This document shows, piece after piece, positions 51,436 to 60,877 of a stretch of 64,000 nt of DNA. The DNA lies in the NCBI RefSeq assembly GCF_007713685.1, contig NZ_VMRJ01000004.1, positions 593,700-657,699 of the forward strand, read 5' to 3'. This stretch comes from Hymenobacter setariae (GTDB lineage Bacteria; Bacteroidota; Bacteroidia; Cytophagales; Hymenobacteraceae). Position 1 is the stretch's first letter; every line of letters starts with the position of its first letter. Position numbers and translations under genes: made by a program. The notes under the pieces are model-generated. The model did no database searches, had not been told where the DNA came from, and saw nothing but the letters and a program-made list of their open reading frames with translations.

Positions 51436-53460
51436 GTGTTTCCTAGCTCTACGCTTGCCCAATGGCTGCGGGGCGGGTCGCGCCGCGCAGTGCGCCCGTG
51501 GCTGGCACTGCTACTAGGGCTGCTAGCCCACTGCGCGGCCGCCGCCCCCGAAGACACGCTCTTCATCTCGCCTGCCCGCCCCAATCTGTTTTTGGAGGAC
51601 CGCTTCTACAGCGTGCTGGAAGACAGCAGCGGGCACCTGCCGTTGCGCGTAGTCAGCAGCCCGGCTTGGGCAGGGCGCTTTTCTACCCTTACTGGCACCG
51701 CGCCGCCCAACATTCAGCATACCAGCAGCACGTATTGGTTGCGCCTCACGGTGCTGCCCCGCCCTACTCTCGTGCACGACTGGTACCTCGAGCTGTACGA
51801 CCCGCACATCGGTGAAGCCACGCTTTTTCGGCCCCTAGGTCCCGGCCGGGCGGGCTACGACAGCCTCGTAACCGGCGCCAGCCATCCCTTCGCCAACCGA
51901 CCGATTTCTTACAAGAATTTCTTATTTGACTTGCCGCAGCGGCCAGGCCAGGCGGCCACTTATTACCTGCGGCTGCACTCCGATACGCGCACCAGCTTTC
52001 GGGCCATGCTGCACAGCGGCCCCCGCCTCATCCCCGAGTTAAGCTTGCAGTACTGGCTGCTGGGCGGGTTCTACGGCATTCTACTCATTATGCTGCTGTA
52101 TAACCTCTTCCTATATTTCTTTCTCAAGGAAGAGTCTTACCTCTACTACGTGCTATACGTGCTGAGTGGGGCGCTGCTGTTCTTGTCGGAAGACGGCTTG
52201 GGCTTTCAGTACTTGTGGCCAAACAGCCCGCTGTTCAACCACTTCATTGGGGCGGCGGCGCCGGTGCTGCTGCTGCTCACCTTTGGGCAATATGCGCGCA
52301 CTTTTCTCGACCTAGGGGCCCGGCGGCCGGCGCAAGACCGCGCGGTGCGCTGGGTGGTGGCGCTGAGCGTGGTCTTGCTGGTGCTTGATGCCTGGGTGGT
52401 GCACTCGGGCTTCAGCTTTTGGCTTTATCTGCTACCGTATGGCCTGCTATACTACGCCGCCTGGTATGCCTACCGGCGTGGGCTGCGGCCGGCGCGCTAC
52501 CTACTATTGGCCCAGGCGCTGGTGGCTGGCAGCCTAGCCTTCCTCATCAGCCGCAAGCTGGGCATCGATTTCTACAACAACGCCTACACGGTGTATAGCC
52601 TCAACGTAGCATTTGTGTTAGAAGTAGTTATCCTCAGCTACGCGCTGGCCGACAAAATCAAGGGCATTATGGACACTACCCTGCGCACACAGCGCAGCCT
52701 GCTCAAGCAGCTTCGCAAAAAGCACCACGCCCAGGACCAGCTTGTGGTGCAGCTGCGCGAAAACCAAGCCCTGAAAGACCAGCTCAACACCGAACTCGAA
52801 GCCCTGGTGGCCCAACGCACCGATGAGCTGCGCCAGCAAAACGACACTATTGCTGCCCAAAACCGCGAGCTACTGGAGCGCAATAGCCTGCTGGCCTTGC
52901 AGTCGGCGGCCATTGAGCAGCTCAACCGCGACCTGCGCTTGGATTTGCAGGACCAAAAAGCTGCCCGCATTCAGGCCCGGGAAGTTGACTTCGGTGAGTT
53001 TAGCCAGCTGTTTCCTGACAAAGGCGCCTGCCTACGCTACCTAGCCGACCTGAAGTGGGCGCCCGGCTACCGCTGCCGCAAGTGCGGCCACGAAAAAAGC
53101 TGCGCCGCCCGCGAGCCACACGCTCGCCGCTGCACACGCTGCCGCTACGTAGAGTCGGCCACTACTGGCACCCTGCTCCAGAAATGTAAGTTTGCTCCCG
53201 AAAAGGCGCTCTATGCTGTGTTCTTATTGCACGCGCACCGGGGACACTACGCCCCAGCCGAGCTAGCTCGCGTGCTCGAGCTACGCCCCGCCACTAGTTG
53301 GGCCTTTGCTCAGAAAGTGCTGGCGGCTCTCCAGCGGCGTCAGCAAGCGCCCAGCTACGAGGAAGGGGAGCCTTGGACGCATGTGCTACTGGAGGTAGAA
53401 GCTGAACTTGACAACCAAGAAACAGCGGCCGAAGCGCCGGCCCTGCGTGCTACTGGTTAA
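51436..53460 (+). CDS. 7TMR-DISM receptor fused to IS1595-type zinc ribbon and HTH
   Basis: 674 residues, GTG start; no ATG precedes the signal peptide (PWLALLLGLLAHCAAAA). In order: a periplasmic 7TMR-DISMED2 domain (about 45-195, with THVHD-like DWYLELYDPHIGEATLF), seven membrane segments (about 205-410), a coiled coil (about 415-515, rich in Gln, Leu, Glu), then a domain strongly resembling the N-terminal part of IS1595-family transposases: FSQLFPDKGACLRYL, a zinc ribbon with CxxC pairs C547/C550 and C566/C569, SATTGTLLQKCKF, and a helix-turn-helix-like YAPAELARVLELRPATSWAF. No DDE nuclease domain follows. Typical DISM receptors end in kinases, GGDEF or LuxR/HTH domains. It lies 300 bases upstream of the SusC gene on the same strand. 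Membrane-tethered DNA binding is inferred. Confidence 0.86.
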   Translation: MFPSSTLAQWLRGGSRRAVRPWLALLLGLLAHCAAAAPEDTLFISPARPNLFLEDRFYSVLEDSSGHLPLRVVSSPAWAGRFSTLTGTAPPNIQHTSSTYWLRLTVLPRPTLVHDWYLELYDPHIGEATLFRPLGPGRAGYDSLVTGASHPFANRPISYKNFLFDLPQRPGQAATYYLRLHSDTRTSFRAMLHSGPRLIPELSLQYWLLGGFYGILLIMLLYNLFLYFFLKEESYLYYVLYVLSGALLFLSEDGLGFQYLWPNSPLFNHFIGAAAPVLLLLTFGQYARTFLDLGARRPAQDRAVRWVVALSVVLLVLDAWVVHSGFSFWLYLLPYGLLYYAAWYAYRRGLRPARYLLLAQALVAGSLAFLISRKLGIDFYNNAYTVYSLNVAFVLEVVILSYALADKIKGIMDTTLRTQRSLLKQLRKKHHAQDQLVVQLRENQALKDQLNTELEALVAQRTDELRQQNDTIAAQNRELLERNSLLALQSAAIEQLNRDLRLDLQDQKAARIQAREVDFGEFSQLFPDKGACLRYLADLKWAPGYRCRKCGHEKSCAAREPHARRCTRCRYVESATTGTLLQKCKFAPEKALYAVFLLHAHRGHYAPAELARVLELRPATSWAFAQKVLAALQRRQQAPSYEEGEPWTHVLLEVEAELDNQETAAEAPALRATG

Positions 53461-53760
53461 TGGCTTTTTATCCCTTTCAGGATGAAAGCCGACCTAGGAG
53501 ATAGCAACAATCGTTTGCATTATTCTTTTTTCATAAAAGAAGATAAAATCCGCGTTGTTTTTTAGCTAGAGGCACTTGTCGGGCAGAAGCGCCCTTAAGT
53601 GTCATCAGAGCACAAATGGGTACCTAGGGCGTGTGTCGTAAGCGTACAGCAACGTAACACAATCGTGCAAAAACGGCCTTCTACAGGGTTTTTAAGGGGT
53701 TTTGTGGCTTGCATTTGCCAAACAAGCCGGCCTAGCTTTGGCCATCATTTCCCACCCTGT
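53461..53760. other. Gene-free upstream region of the SusC gene
   Basis: 300 bases between the DISM fusion gene and the SusC start. An AT-rich stretch at 53510-53560 (GCATTATTCTTTTTTCATAA) is a candidate promoter region, but no clean TTG/TAnnTTTG pair was found. An in-frame extension of the SusC frame into this region (from 53599) lacks protein-like features. Confidence 0.5.
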
Positions 53761-56700
53761 ATGAACCAAAATTTCTACCGCACTGTGCTGCTTCGGCGCA
53801 CGATGGCCTTGTTAGCGTGCGGGCTGCCGGTGGCTTGGGCAGCACCCGCCTTGGCCGCTAGCCTTGCTCCTACTGGCCCTACGCATATCGTAGCTACTAT
53901 CCCCGTAGCAGGCCGCGTCACGGGGTCTGATGGCGCGGGCTTACCCGGCGTCACCGTCTTAGTGCGCGGCACTAGCACGGGCACCTCCACAGGGCCCGAT
54001 GGCAGCTTCAGCTTGAATGCCCCCGAGGGCAGCACCCTCCTCTTTAGCTTCGTGGGCTTCGTCTCGCAATCGGTGGTAGTAACTACTGCCAATGCGAGCA
54101 CGCTTAGCGTTAAGCTGGTCGAGTCGGCGCAGGGCCTCAATGAAATTGTAGTAGTCGGCTACGGCACCCAGGAGCGCGCCGACGTGACAGGTGCTATCTC
54201 GTCGGTGTCGGGCCGCGACATTGCCAGCCAGCCGGTGGCCGACCCTACCCAAGCGCTGCAAGGCCGCGTGGCTGGCGTCACGGTGACCCAGAACTCAGGG
54301 GCGCCGGGCGGGGCAGGCGGCACCTCGGTACGCATACGGGGCGTGTCGTCGGCGGGCAATAACTCGCCGCTGTACGTGGTCGATGGCTTCCCGCTGCCTT
54401 CTAACGATGCGAACTTCAACGGGGTGGAGAACCAACTCAACTCCATCAACCCCAACGATATCGAGAGCATTGACGTGCTTAAGGATGCCTCGGCCACGGC
54501 CATCTACGGCGTGCGGGCGGCCAATGGCGTCGTCATCATCACGACCAAGCGTGGTAAGGCGGGCACGGCTAATATCTCGTTCGATGGCTACCGGGGCTTC
54601 CAGCAGGTGTGGCGCAAGCTCGACTTGCTCAACTCGCAGCAGTACGCCGTCATCAACAACGAAAGCCTGATTGCCAAGGGCGACCCCATCAATCCGAAGT
54701 ACGCCGACCCTAACGCACTAACCACAAATACTAACTGGCAAGATGCTGTCTTCCGGCCCACGGCCGTTATTCAGAACTACACCTTGTCGGCTACTGGGGG
54801 CAGCGAAAAGGCCCGCTATGCCTTGTCGGGCAGCTACTTCCAGCAAGATGGCACGCTCATTGGCTCTCAGTTTGAGCGCTTCACCATTCGGGCCAACGGC
54901 GACTTGCAGCTCAACAAGTACGTGAAAGTAGGCAACAGTCTGGCCGTGACGCACCAAGAGGACCGGCAGCTCAACACGGGTAACGACGAGTTTGGGGTGC
55001 TCAACAACGTGCTGCAGACCCCACCTACCGTGCCGGTGTACAATCCCAACGGCACCTGGTACGAGCCCACCGCTACCAACGATAACTACGTAGAGCCCAA
55101 CCCGGTACTACAATCGCTGATTACGCACTCCAAGTTTGTGCGCAACCGCATCATCGGCACGTTCTTCGCCGAGGTCGAGCCGCTCAAGGGCCTGCGCTTC
55201 CGCACCAACGTGGGGGCCGACCTGATTTTTGACAACAACAACGGCTTCACGCCGTCCCTAGGTCCCAATTCGCCCCGCAACTCAATCGCGGGTGCCTATT
55301 CCTCCAGCAATTACAACCCGACGTATCTCATTGAGAATACGCTGACCTACGACCGCACTATTGCCGATAAGCACCACCTGACGGTGCTGGCGGGGCAGTC
55401 GGCGCAGCAGTTTCAGTACACCTACCTGTCGGCGGGCCGCTCGGGCTACATCAGCAACCAGCTGCAAAACATCAACGCTGGCCCGTCGGCCAACCCGAGC
55501 TACCCCATCACCAACGGCGGCGTAGGCATTGAGCCTACTACCGACAAACTGGCCAGCTACTTCGGGCGCCTCAACTACGAGTTTGCAGGCAAATACTTGC
55601 TCACGGCTACAGCCCGCTACGATGGCTCGTCGCAGTTCAGCACCGGTAATAAGTTCGGCTTCTTCCCAGGCGCATCTATTGGGTGGCGCATTTCGGAGGA
55701 AAGCTTCATCAAGGACGTGCCGGCCATCAGCAACCTGAAGATTCGGGGCGGCTACGGCAAAGTAGGCAACCCCTTGAATGCCGGACGTTTTGCTTACCTG
55801 GCTACTATTAATACAGGCATCACGTATCCATTTGGCAACCCGCCCGTGGTGCTGAATGGTGCCGGCCCTACCCGCGCTCAAAATAGCGAGCTGCGCTGGG
55901 AGGATAACTACCAGGCGAACCTCGGGGTGGACCTAGGGCTGTTTGAAAACCGCATCGAACTGACGGTGGACGTGTACAACCGCCGCTCGCCCAACCTACT
56001 CGCGCTAGTGCCGGCCTACTACGTGTCGGGCACCTACGAATCGGTGCCGACCAATGCCATTTCGGCCTACAACCGCGGCCTCGATTTGTCTATCAACACC
56101 CGCAACCTGGTGAGCGACGGGGGTGTGAACTGGACGACCGGCCTCACGTTCTCGACCTTCAAAAACCGCATCAGCGACCTCAATGTAGCCCAGCCCTTCA
56201 ATGGCGTTACGACTCGCACGGGCACGGCCATTGTGCGCTACGACCAGGGCCAGCCCTTCGGTGCCTTCTACGGCTACATGGCCGACGGACTGTTCCAAAC
56301 GCCTGAGGAAGTTCGCAATGCGCCGGTGCAAACGGCGGGCAGCAACCCTGGCACCAGCACCGCCGCTGGCGATATTCGCTTCAAGGACCTGAACGGTGAC
56401 GGCCAGATTACCGATGCTGACCGCACCTTCATCGGCAGCCCCATCCCGGCCTTCACCTACGGCATCAACAACACGGTTAGCTACAAAGGCTTTGACCTCA
56501 ACGTGTTCATACAAGGCTCGCAGGGCAACGACGTGTACAACCTCAACCGGGTGTACACCGAAGGCGGCCTCTATAGCAATGGCAACAGCAGCACCCGGGT
56601 GCTCGGCCGTTGGACCGGCGCTGGCACCAGCACCGACGTGCCCCGCGCTGTAGCCGGCGACCCCAACCTGAACCTGCGCGTGAGCAGCTACTTCATCGAA

Positions 56701-56928
56701 GATGGCTCCTACCTGCGCGTTAAGCTGCTGACGCTGGGCTACAACTTCCCTAAAACGCTGATTAACCGCTTTACCGGCCAAACGCTGCGCGTGTACGTGA
56801 GCGCCCAAAACCTGCTTACCCTGACCAAATACACCGGCTTTGACCCCGAGCTAGGGTCGTCGGGCCTCGACCGGGGCATCTATCCCCAGTCGCGGGTATT
56901 CCTAGCCGGCTTGAATATTGGTTTTTAG
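53761..56928 (+). CDS. SusC/RagA-family TonB-linked outer-membrane glycan transporter
   Basis: 1055 residues. The ATG at 53761 opens a signal peptide (TMALLACGLPVAWAAPALAA). Next come a carboxypeptidase-D-like domain (RVTGSDGAGLPGVTVLVRG), a TonB box (EIVVVGYGTQ), the plug (ALQGRVAGVTVTQNSGAPGG, SIDVLKDASATAIYG) and a large barrel ending in GLNIGF. SusC proteins import oligosaccharides with the lipoprotein SusD, which follows after 159 bases. The downstream GH16 enzyme suggests beta-glucan as substrate. A long palindrome separates it from SusD. Confidence 0.95.
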   Translation: MNQNFYRTVLLRRTMALLACGLPVAWAAPALAASLAPTGPTHIVATIPVAGRVTGSDGAGLPGVTVLVRGTSTGTSTGPDGSFSLNAPEGSTLLFSFVGFVSQSVVVTTANASTLSVKLVESAQGLNEIVVVGYGTQERADVTGAISSVSGRDIASQPVADPTQALQGRVAGVTVTQNSGAPGGAGGTSVRIRGVSSAGNNSPLYVVDGFPLPSNDANFNGVENQLNSINPNDIESIDVLKDASATAIYGVRAANGVVIITTKRGKAGTANISFDGYRGFQQVWRKLDLLNSQQYAVINNESLIAKGDPINPKYADPNALTTNTNWQDAVFRPTAVIQNYTLSATGGSEKARYALSGSYFQQDGTLIGSQFERFTIRANGDLQLNKYVKVGNSLAVTHQEDRQLNTGNDEFGVLNNVLQTPPTVPVYNPNGTWYEPTATNDNYVEPNPVLQSLITHSKFVRNRIIGTFFAEVEPLKGLRFRTNVGADLIFDNNNGFTPSLGPNSPRNSIAGAYSSSNYNPTYLIENTLTYDRTIADKHHLTVLAGQSAQQFQYTYLSAGRSGYISNQLQNINAGPSANPSYPITNGGVGIEPTTDKLASYFGRLNYEFAGKYLLTATARYDGSSQFSTGNKFGFFPGASIGWRISEESFIKDVPAISNLKIRGGYGKVGNPLNAGRFAYLATINTGITYPFGNPPVVLNGAGPTRAQNSELRWEDNYQANLGVDLGLFENRIELTVDVYNRRSPNLLALVPAYYVSGTYESVPTNAISAYNRGLDLSINTRNLVSDGGVNWTTGLTFSTFKNRISDLNVAQPFNGVTTRTGTAIVRYDQGQPFGAFYGYMADGLFQTPEEVRNAPVQTAGSNPGTSTAAGDIRFKDLNGDGQITDADRTFIGSPIPAFTYGINNTVSYKGFDLNVFIQGSQGNDVYNLNRVYTEGGLYSNGNSSTRVLGRWTGAGTSTDVPRAVAGDPNLNLRVSSYFIEDGSYLRVKLLTLGYNFPKTLINRFTGQTLRVYVSAQNLLTLTKYTGFDPELGSSGLDRGIYPQSRVFLAGLNIGF

Positions 56929-56948
56929 TCTATTAAATAGTTTTTGTT

Positions 56949-57041
56949 AGTGCGAGGAGGAACGACGAAGCAATCCTTCCTTCACGCATGACTGACGCCA
57001 TTCTGACGCGAAAGATTGCTTCGTCGTTCCTTCTCGCACTG
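56949..57041. repeat. Intergenic palindromic repeat, GTGCGAGGAGGAACGACGAA variant
   Basis: AGTGCGAGGAGGAACGACGA (56949 on) pairs with TCGTCGTTCCTTCTCGCACT ending near 57041; the AAGCAATC / GATTGCTT inner part extends the stem. It lies inside the SusC-SusD gap and may tune relative expression of the two. Confidence 0.72.
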
Positions 57042-57087
57042 ACAGCCGTTCGTTTTGACAAATACTCCTTCTTTCGTTTCCCCACCC

Positions 57088-58557
57088 ATGCGTTCCCTTT
57101 CTACTAAACTATCGGCCGCTACCCTCCTAGGAATGGTCTTACTCAGTGGCTGCGGCGAGAAGTTTCTCGACGTGAAACCCACCGATTCGATTACAACCGA
57201 GAACTTCTATCAGACTCAATCGGATGCCGTTCAGGCTACTACGGCGGTGTACGCGCAGCTCGGGCGCGGCGGGCAGTACAACTACGCGCTGTGGGGCATC
57301 GGCGAGATAATGTCGGATAACTCCTTCACAGGGGGCGGCGGGGGCGGCGACGGCGCCGAAGAAATTCAGCTCGACTTCTTCAACATCCCGAGCAGCAACC
57401 CCATGACCACGCGCCTCTGGAATGGCTGCTACGTGGGCATTGGCTCATGCAACCTCGTGCTGCAAAAAGTACCCGGCATCAGCATGGACGCCACCCTGCA
57501 AAAGCGCTGCCTGGGCGAGGCGCAGTTCATGCGGGCCAAGTACTACTTCGACCTCGTGCGGGCCTTCGGCGACGTGCCGCTCATCCTCACGCCCCCGGCC
57601 AGCCCGGCCGAGGCACGCATTCCGCGCACACCCGCCGAGCAAGTGTATACCCAGATTATTAGCGACTTGCAGGCGGCCATTGGGTCTTTGCCCGAAAGCT
57701 ACGGGAGCACTGAGCTAGGGCGCGCTACCAAGTGGGCGGCCACCGGCCTGCTGGCCAAAGTGTACCTAACCCACGGCGACAAGCAGCTGGCCGCCCAGCG
57801 CGCCCGCGAAGTCATCAATTCGGGCAAGTACTCGCTGTGGGCTGACTACGGCGACAACTTCAAAGTAACCAACGAGTTTGGCAAAGAGTCGCTATTTGAG
57901 GTGCAATACACAAATGGCCTAAACGAATACACCTTCGATGGCCTAGGGTTCGCGGGCAACGAGTTTTTTGGACCTAGGGGCCAGGGCCTGGTGCCGCAGG
58001 GCGGCTACGGCTTCAACATCCCCGAGCTGGAGTTTGTGCAAGGCTACGAGGCCGGCGACAAGCGCAAGGCCGTAACTATCTGGTCGCCCGGCGACCCCTA
58101 CCCAGCTGGTAGCGCTAGTGCGGCCCAGCCCGCCTCGCTGCCCGGCTCGCCCTATGGCTTCAACTGCAAGAAGTGGTTTGTGGGCAAGGTGAACACCAAC
58201 GTCTGGGACTCGCCGCTCAATTTCCCAGTACTACGCTTGGCCGAGGTGTACCTCATCCTGGCCGAGGCCGTGGGCAACACCACCGAGGGCCTGGATGCCA
58301 TCAACAAAGTGCGCAATCGCGCCGGCCTAGGCAACCTCACAACGGCCACGCCCAACTTTGCCGATGCCGTGCTCAAGGAGCGCCGCTACGAGCTGGCGTT
58401 TGAAGACGACCGCTGGTTTGACCTCAAGCGCACGGGTAATCTCCTCAAAAACCCGGCGCTAGTCGCTAAGGGCATCAAGCCTTTTAACGACCTGCTGCCT
58501 ATTCCGCAAGCTGAGCGCGACGCCAACCCCGCACTCGTTCAAAACCCTGGCTATTAA
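57088..58557 (+). CDS. SusD/RagB-family glycan-binding lipoprotein
   Basis: 489 residues from ATG 57088. Lipoprotein signal with lipobox LLSGC (MVLLSGCGEKFLDV). SusD features: DSITTENFYQTQSDA, TPR-like helices through RAKYYFDLVRAFGDVPLI, LRLAEVYLILAEA, and the terminal RRYELAFEDDRWFDLKR. It caps the SusC barrel and binds incoming glycan at the cell surface. It is followed by an AT-rich inverted repeat, then the PKD lipoprotein. Confidence 0.95.
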   Translation: MRSLSTKLSAATLLGMVLLSGCGEKFLDVKPTDSITTENFYQTQSDAVQATTAVYAQLGRGGQYNYALWGIGEIMSDNSFTGGGGGGDGAEEIQLDFFNIPSSNPMTTRLWNGCYVGIGSCNLVLQKVPGISMDATLQKRCLGEAQFMRAKYYFDLVRAFGDVPLILTPPASPAEARIPRTPAEQVYTQIISDLQAAIGSLPESYGSTELGRATKWAATGLLAKVYLTHGDKQLAAQRAREVINSGKYSLWADYGDNFKVTNEFGKESLFEVQYTNGLNEYTFDGLGFAGNEFFGPRGQGLVPQGGYGFNIPELEFVQGYEAGDKRKAVTIWSPGDPYPAGSASAAQPASLPGSPYGFNCKKWFVGKVNTNVWDSPLNFPVLRLAEVYLILAEAVGNTTEGLDAINKVRNRAGLGNLTTATPNFADAVLKERRYELAFEDDRWFDLKRTGNLLKNPALVAKGIKPFNDLLPIPQAERDANPALVQNPGY

Positions 58558-58559
58558 TG

Positions 58560-58648
58560 GTTAATTATTATTTGTTAGTGGTTAGTTGTTACAACAGCAA
58601 CTCTTTACTGTGAGCATTAACCACTAACAATTAACAACTAATAATTGA
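58560..58648. repeat. AT-rich inverted repeat between SusD and the PKD lipoprotein
   Basis: TTAATTATTATTTGTTAGTG and its complement ending near 58648 (CACTAACAA...AATAATT) pair over about 28 bases, enclosing about 30 bases. Unlike the other intergenic repeats it is AT-rich. It could attenuate transcription after SusCD. Confidence 0.68.
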
Positions 58649-58674
58649 AACTTCCTTTCCCCACCCGATTTTAT

Positions 58675-59925
58675 ATGTTCAGCCATTTACGCAGCGCGGC
58701 ACTGGTGCTGGCCGGTGTGGCGGCCCTAGTGGCCTGCCGCAAAGACGAGGTCACCAGCCTCGAAGGGCCCGTGCCCACGCCCGGCTTCACGGTGCAGCTC
58801 AATACCAGCCAGTACCCGGTGGTAGCCACGTTCACTAATACGACCACCGATGCCTTTCTCTACCAATGGGATTTTGGCGATGGCTCGCCACTGGCATCGG
58901 GCCAGAATGTGACTCACACTTACAAAGCAGCCGGCACCTACCAGGTAAAGCTGACGGCCGCTGGCCGGGGCGGCACGGGCATTTCGCCGCAGCAGCCCGT
59001 CGTTATTCCATCTACCTGCGGCAATGCGGCGTTTGGGGCACTTACGGCCTGCGCAGGCACGGGCGCTACTTCCTGGACGCTCTCCGACCAGCCTGGCGCC
59101 GTGGTGCGGCTCTCAGCCAGCGGGGCGGTGCTGTTGTCGTCTACCACGCTTTCGGCCTGCCAGCTTGATGACCAGTTTTCGTTTACTAGCGCCTTCACCT
59201 ACAGCTACGACGCCGGCGCGGGCACCTATACCAATGGCGCCTGCGGCAAGGCCCTAAGCGGTAATTCCGACTTCATATACAAGCCCAATGGCAACCTAGG
59301 GCAGATTGTGCTGCAACGCCCCAAGTCCTTCATCGGCCTGCCCGACTCGGTGGCCAACAAGACCTACGACATTGTGGAAGCCAGCAGCACCAAGCTGCGC
59401 CTGCAAGGCACCAACCCCGACGGCACTAAAACCGTGACCACCTACATCCCGCAGCTCTCGGCGCTCGACCGCACCAAGCAGTTCCTCACCGGTGGCTCGT
59501 CGCGCACCTGGACGCTCGATAACACCGTGGCCAACGCCATCATCGTCGGCACCGAAGCCAATCCCGGCGCCTACAACGTGAGTGGCTCGGCGGGCAGCGT
59601 GCCCGCTTGCCAAGCCGACGATGAGTACACCTTCAGCAGCACCGGCGCCTTCGGCTACGATGCTAAAGGCGAGACCTTCACGGCGGGTGTGTACACGTGC
59701 CAGCCGGGCCGCACAGACAATAGCACCACTTTTACGTTTGGGCCGGCCACTGGCGCCGGCATCGCGCAGCTCACGCTGGCTAAGACCGGCAGCTTTATCG
59801 GCGTAACCGATGCGCCCACTAGCCGCGTGTACCGCATCCTGTCCATCGACAACCAGCACATGACCCTGCGTGCTGGCAGTTCAACCGACCCCACCGTTTT
59901 CACCTTCCAGCTGAAAGCGAAGTAG
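58675..59925 (+). CDS. PKD-domain lipoprotein with a duplicated module
   Basis: 416 residues from ATG 58675. Lipobox AALVAC (cysteine 19 or so). Residues about 30-110 form a PKD domain (YQWDFGDGSPLASGQ). Then two copies of a module of about 130 residues follow, each with W.L-type start, SACQLDDQFSFTS or PACQADDEYTFSS, a YDA....(T/F)..G...C segment, and SFIG followed by beta strands. The copies look like lipocalin-like or glycan-binding folds, but the family is not recognised. Position between SusD and the GH16 enzyme suits a surface glycan-binding protein. Confidence 0.8.
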   Translation: MFSHLRSAALVLAGVAALVACRKDEVTSLEGPVPTPGFTVQLNTSQYPVVATFTNTTTDAFLYQWDFGDGSPLASGQNVTHTYKAAGTYQVKLTAAGRGGTGISPQQPVVIPSTCGNAAFGALTACAGTGATSWTLSDQPGAVVRLSASGAVLLSSTTLSACQLDDQFSFTSAFTYSYDAGAGTYTNGACGKALSGNSDFIYKPNGNLGQIVLQRPKSFIGLPDSVANKTYDIVEASSTKLRLQGTNPDGTKTVTTYIPQLSALDRTKQFLTGGSSRTWTLDNTVANAIIVGTEANPGAYNVSGSAGSVPACQADDEYTFSSTGAFGYDAKGETFTAGVYTCQPGRTDNSTTFTFGPATGAGIAQLTLAKTGSFIGVTDAPTSRVYRILSIDNQHMTLRAGSSTDPTVFTFQLKAK

Positions 59926-59968
59926 CGGGTAAGCAACGCTTTATTTCCCACCCAATTTCTTTATCCTC

Positions 59969-60856
59969 ATGCCTTATCTAGTAACTCCTACCCTACTGCG
60001 CAGCCTGTCGGCGGGCATCGCCCTCTTGCTTTCAAGCGGCGGCTGCACACAGGAGCCACCCGGCCCGGTCATTGCCGACACGCCTACCGGGGGCGGCACC
60101 AGTACGACTGTCAACGCTGACCCGCGCGATTTTGCGCAGTACACCGAACTAAAGTGGAGCGACGATTTTGACGGCAGCAGCCTCGACCAATCCAAGTGGG
60201 TGTACGAGGTGAAAGATGTGTGGTACAACAACGAGCTGCAAGCCACCACCAACCGCCGCGACAACGTGACCGTGACGGGCGGTAACCTCAACATCAACGC
60301 TATAAAGGAGAGCTACAACGGCCGCAGCTACACCTCGGGCCGCATTATTACCAAGGGCAAACAGGACTTCAATTTTGGCCGCGTTGATGTGCGGGCCAAG
60401 CTGCCCAAGGGCAAAGGCATTTGGCCCGCCATCTGGATGCTGGGCTCGAATGACAGCACAACTCCCTGGCCCGCTTGCGGCGAAATTGATATTATGGAGC
60501 TGCGCGGCAGCTCACCTACCGTCAATAATAGTACCGTGCACTACGGCACGAGCAATGCCGACCACAAGTACAAGGGCACGCAATACACGCTACCAGCCAA
60601 CGCCAGTGCCGACTTCAGCTCCGACTACCACGTGTTCAGCCTAGTGCGCAGCCTCAACCAGATGCGCTTTTACGTGGATGGTAACTTGTACTATACGCTC
60701 ACGCCCAACGATGTATCGCCCTACCCCTTCAATAACCCGTTTTACGCGATTTTGAACCTAGCCGTGGGCGGCGACTTCGACGGCAACCCCGATGCCAGCA
60801 CCACCTTCCCGCAGACCATGCTGGTTGACTACGTGCGCTACTATCAGTACAAATAG
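59969..60856 (+). CDS. GH16-family beta-glucanase lipoprotein
   Basis: 295 residues with a lipobox (LLSSGGC, residues near 30) and a Thr/Gly-rich linker. The GH16 domain contains WSDDFDGSSLDQSKW, NNELQ, and the catalytic EIDIME with E172 as nucleophile and E177 as acid/base. Laminarinase-type features (GKGIWPAIWMLG, TVHYG, YAILNLAVGG) fit endo-beta-1,3- or 1,3-1,4-glucanase. It is the only glycosidase in the locus. A terminator follows at 60878-60911. Confidence 0.92.
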   Translation: MPYLVTPTLLRSLSAGIALLLSSGGCTQEPPGPVIADTPTGGGTSTTVNADPRDFAQYTELKWSDDFDGSSLDQSKWVYEVKDVWYNNELQATTNRRDNVTVTGGNLNINAIKESYNGRSYTSGRIITKGKQDFNFGRVDVRAKLPKGKGIWPAIWMLGSNDSTTPWPACGEIDIMELRGSSPTVNNSTVHYGTSNADHKYKGTQYTLPANASADFSSDYHVFSLVRSLNQMRFYVDGNLYYTLTPNDVSPYPFNNPFYAILNLAVGGDFDGNPDASTTFPQTMLVDYVRYYQYK

Positions 60857-60877
60857 CTCTTCCTTTTCTGTCCCTAG

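Noticed and set aside
53599..53760. In-frame N-terminal extension of the SusC gene
   Set aside because: The added 54 residues are unlike a protein start, and a typical signal peptide begins at the ATG at 53761.
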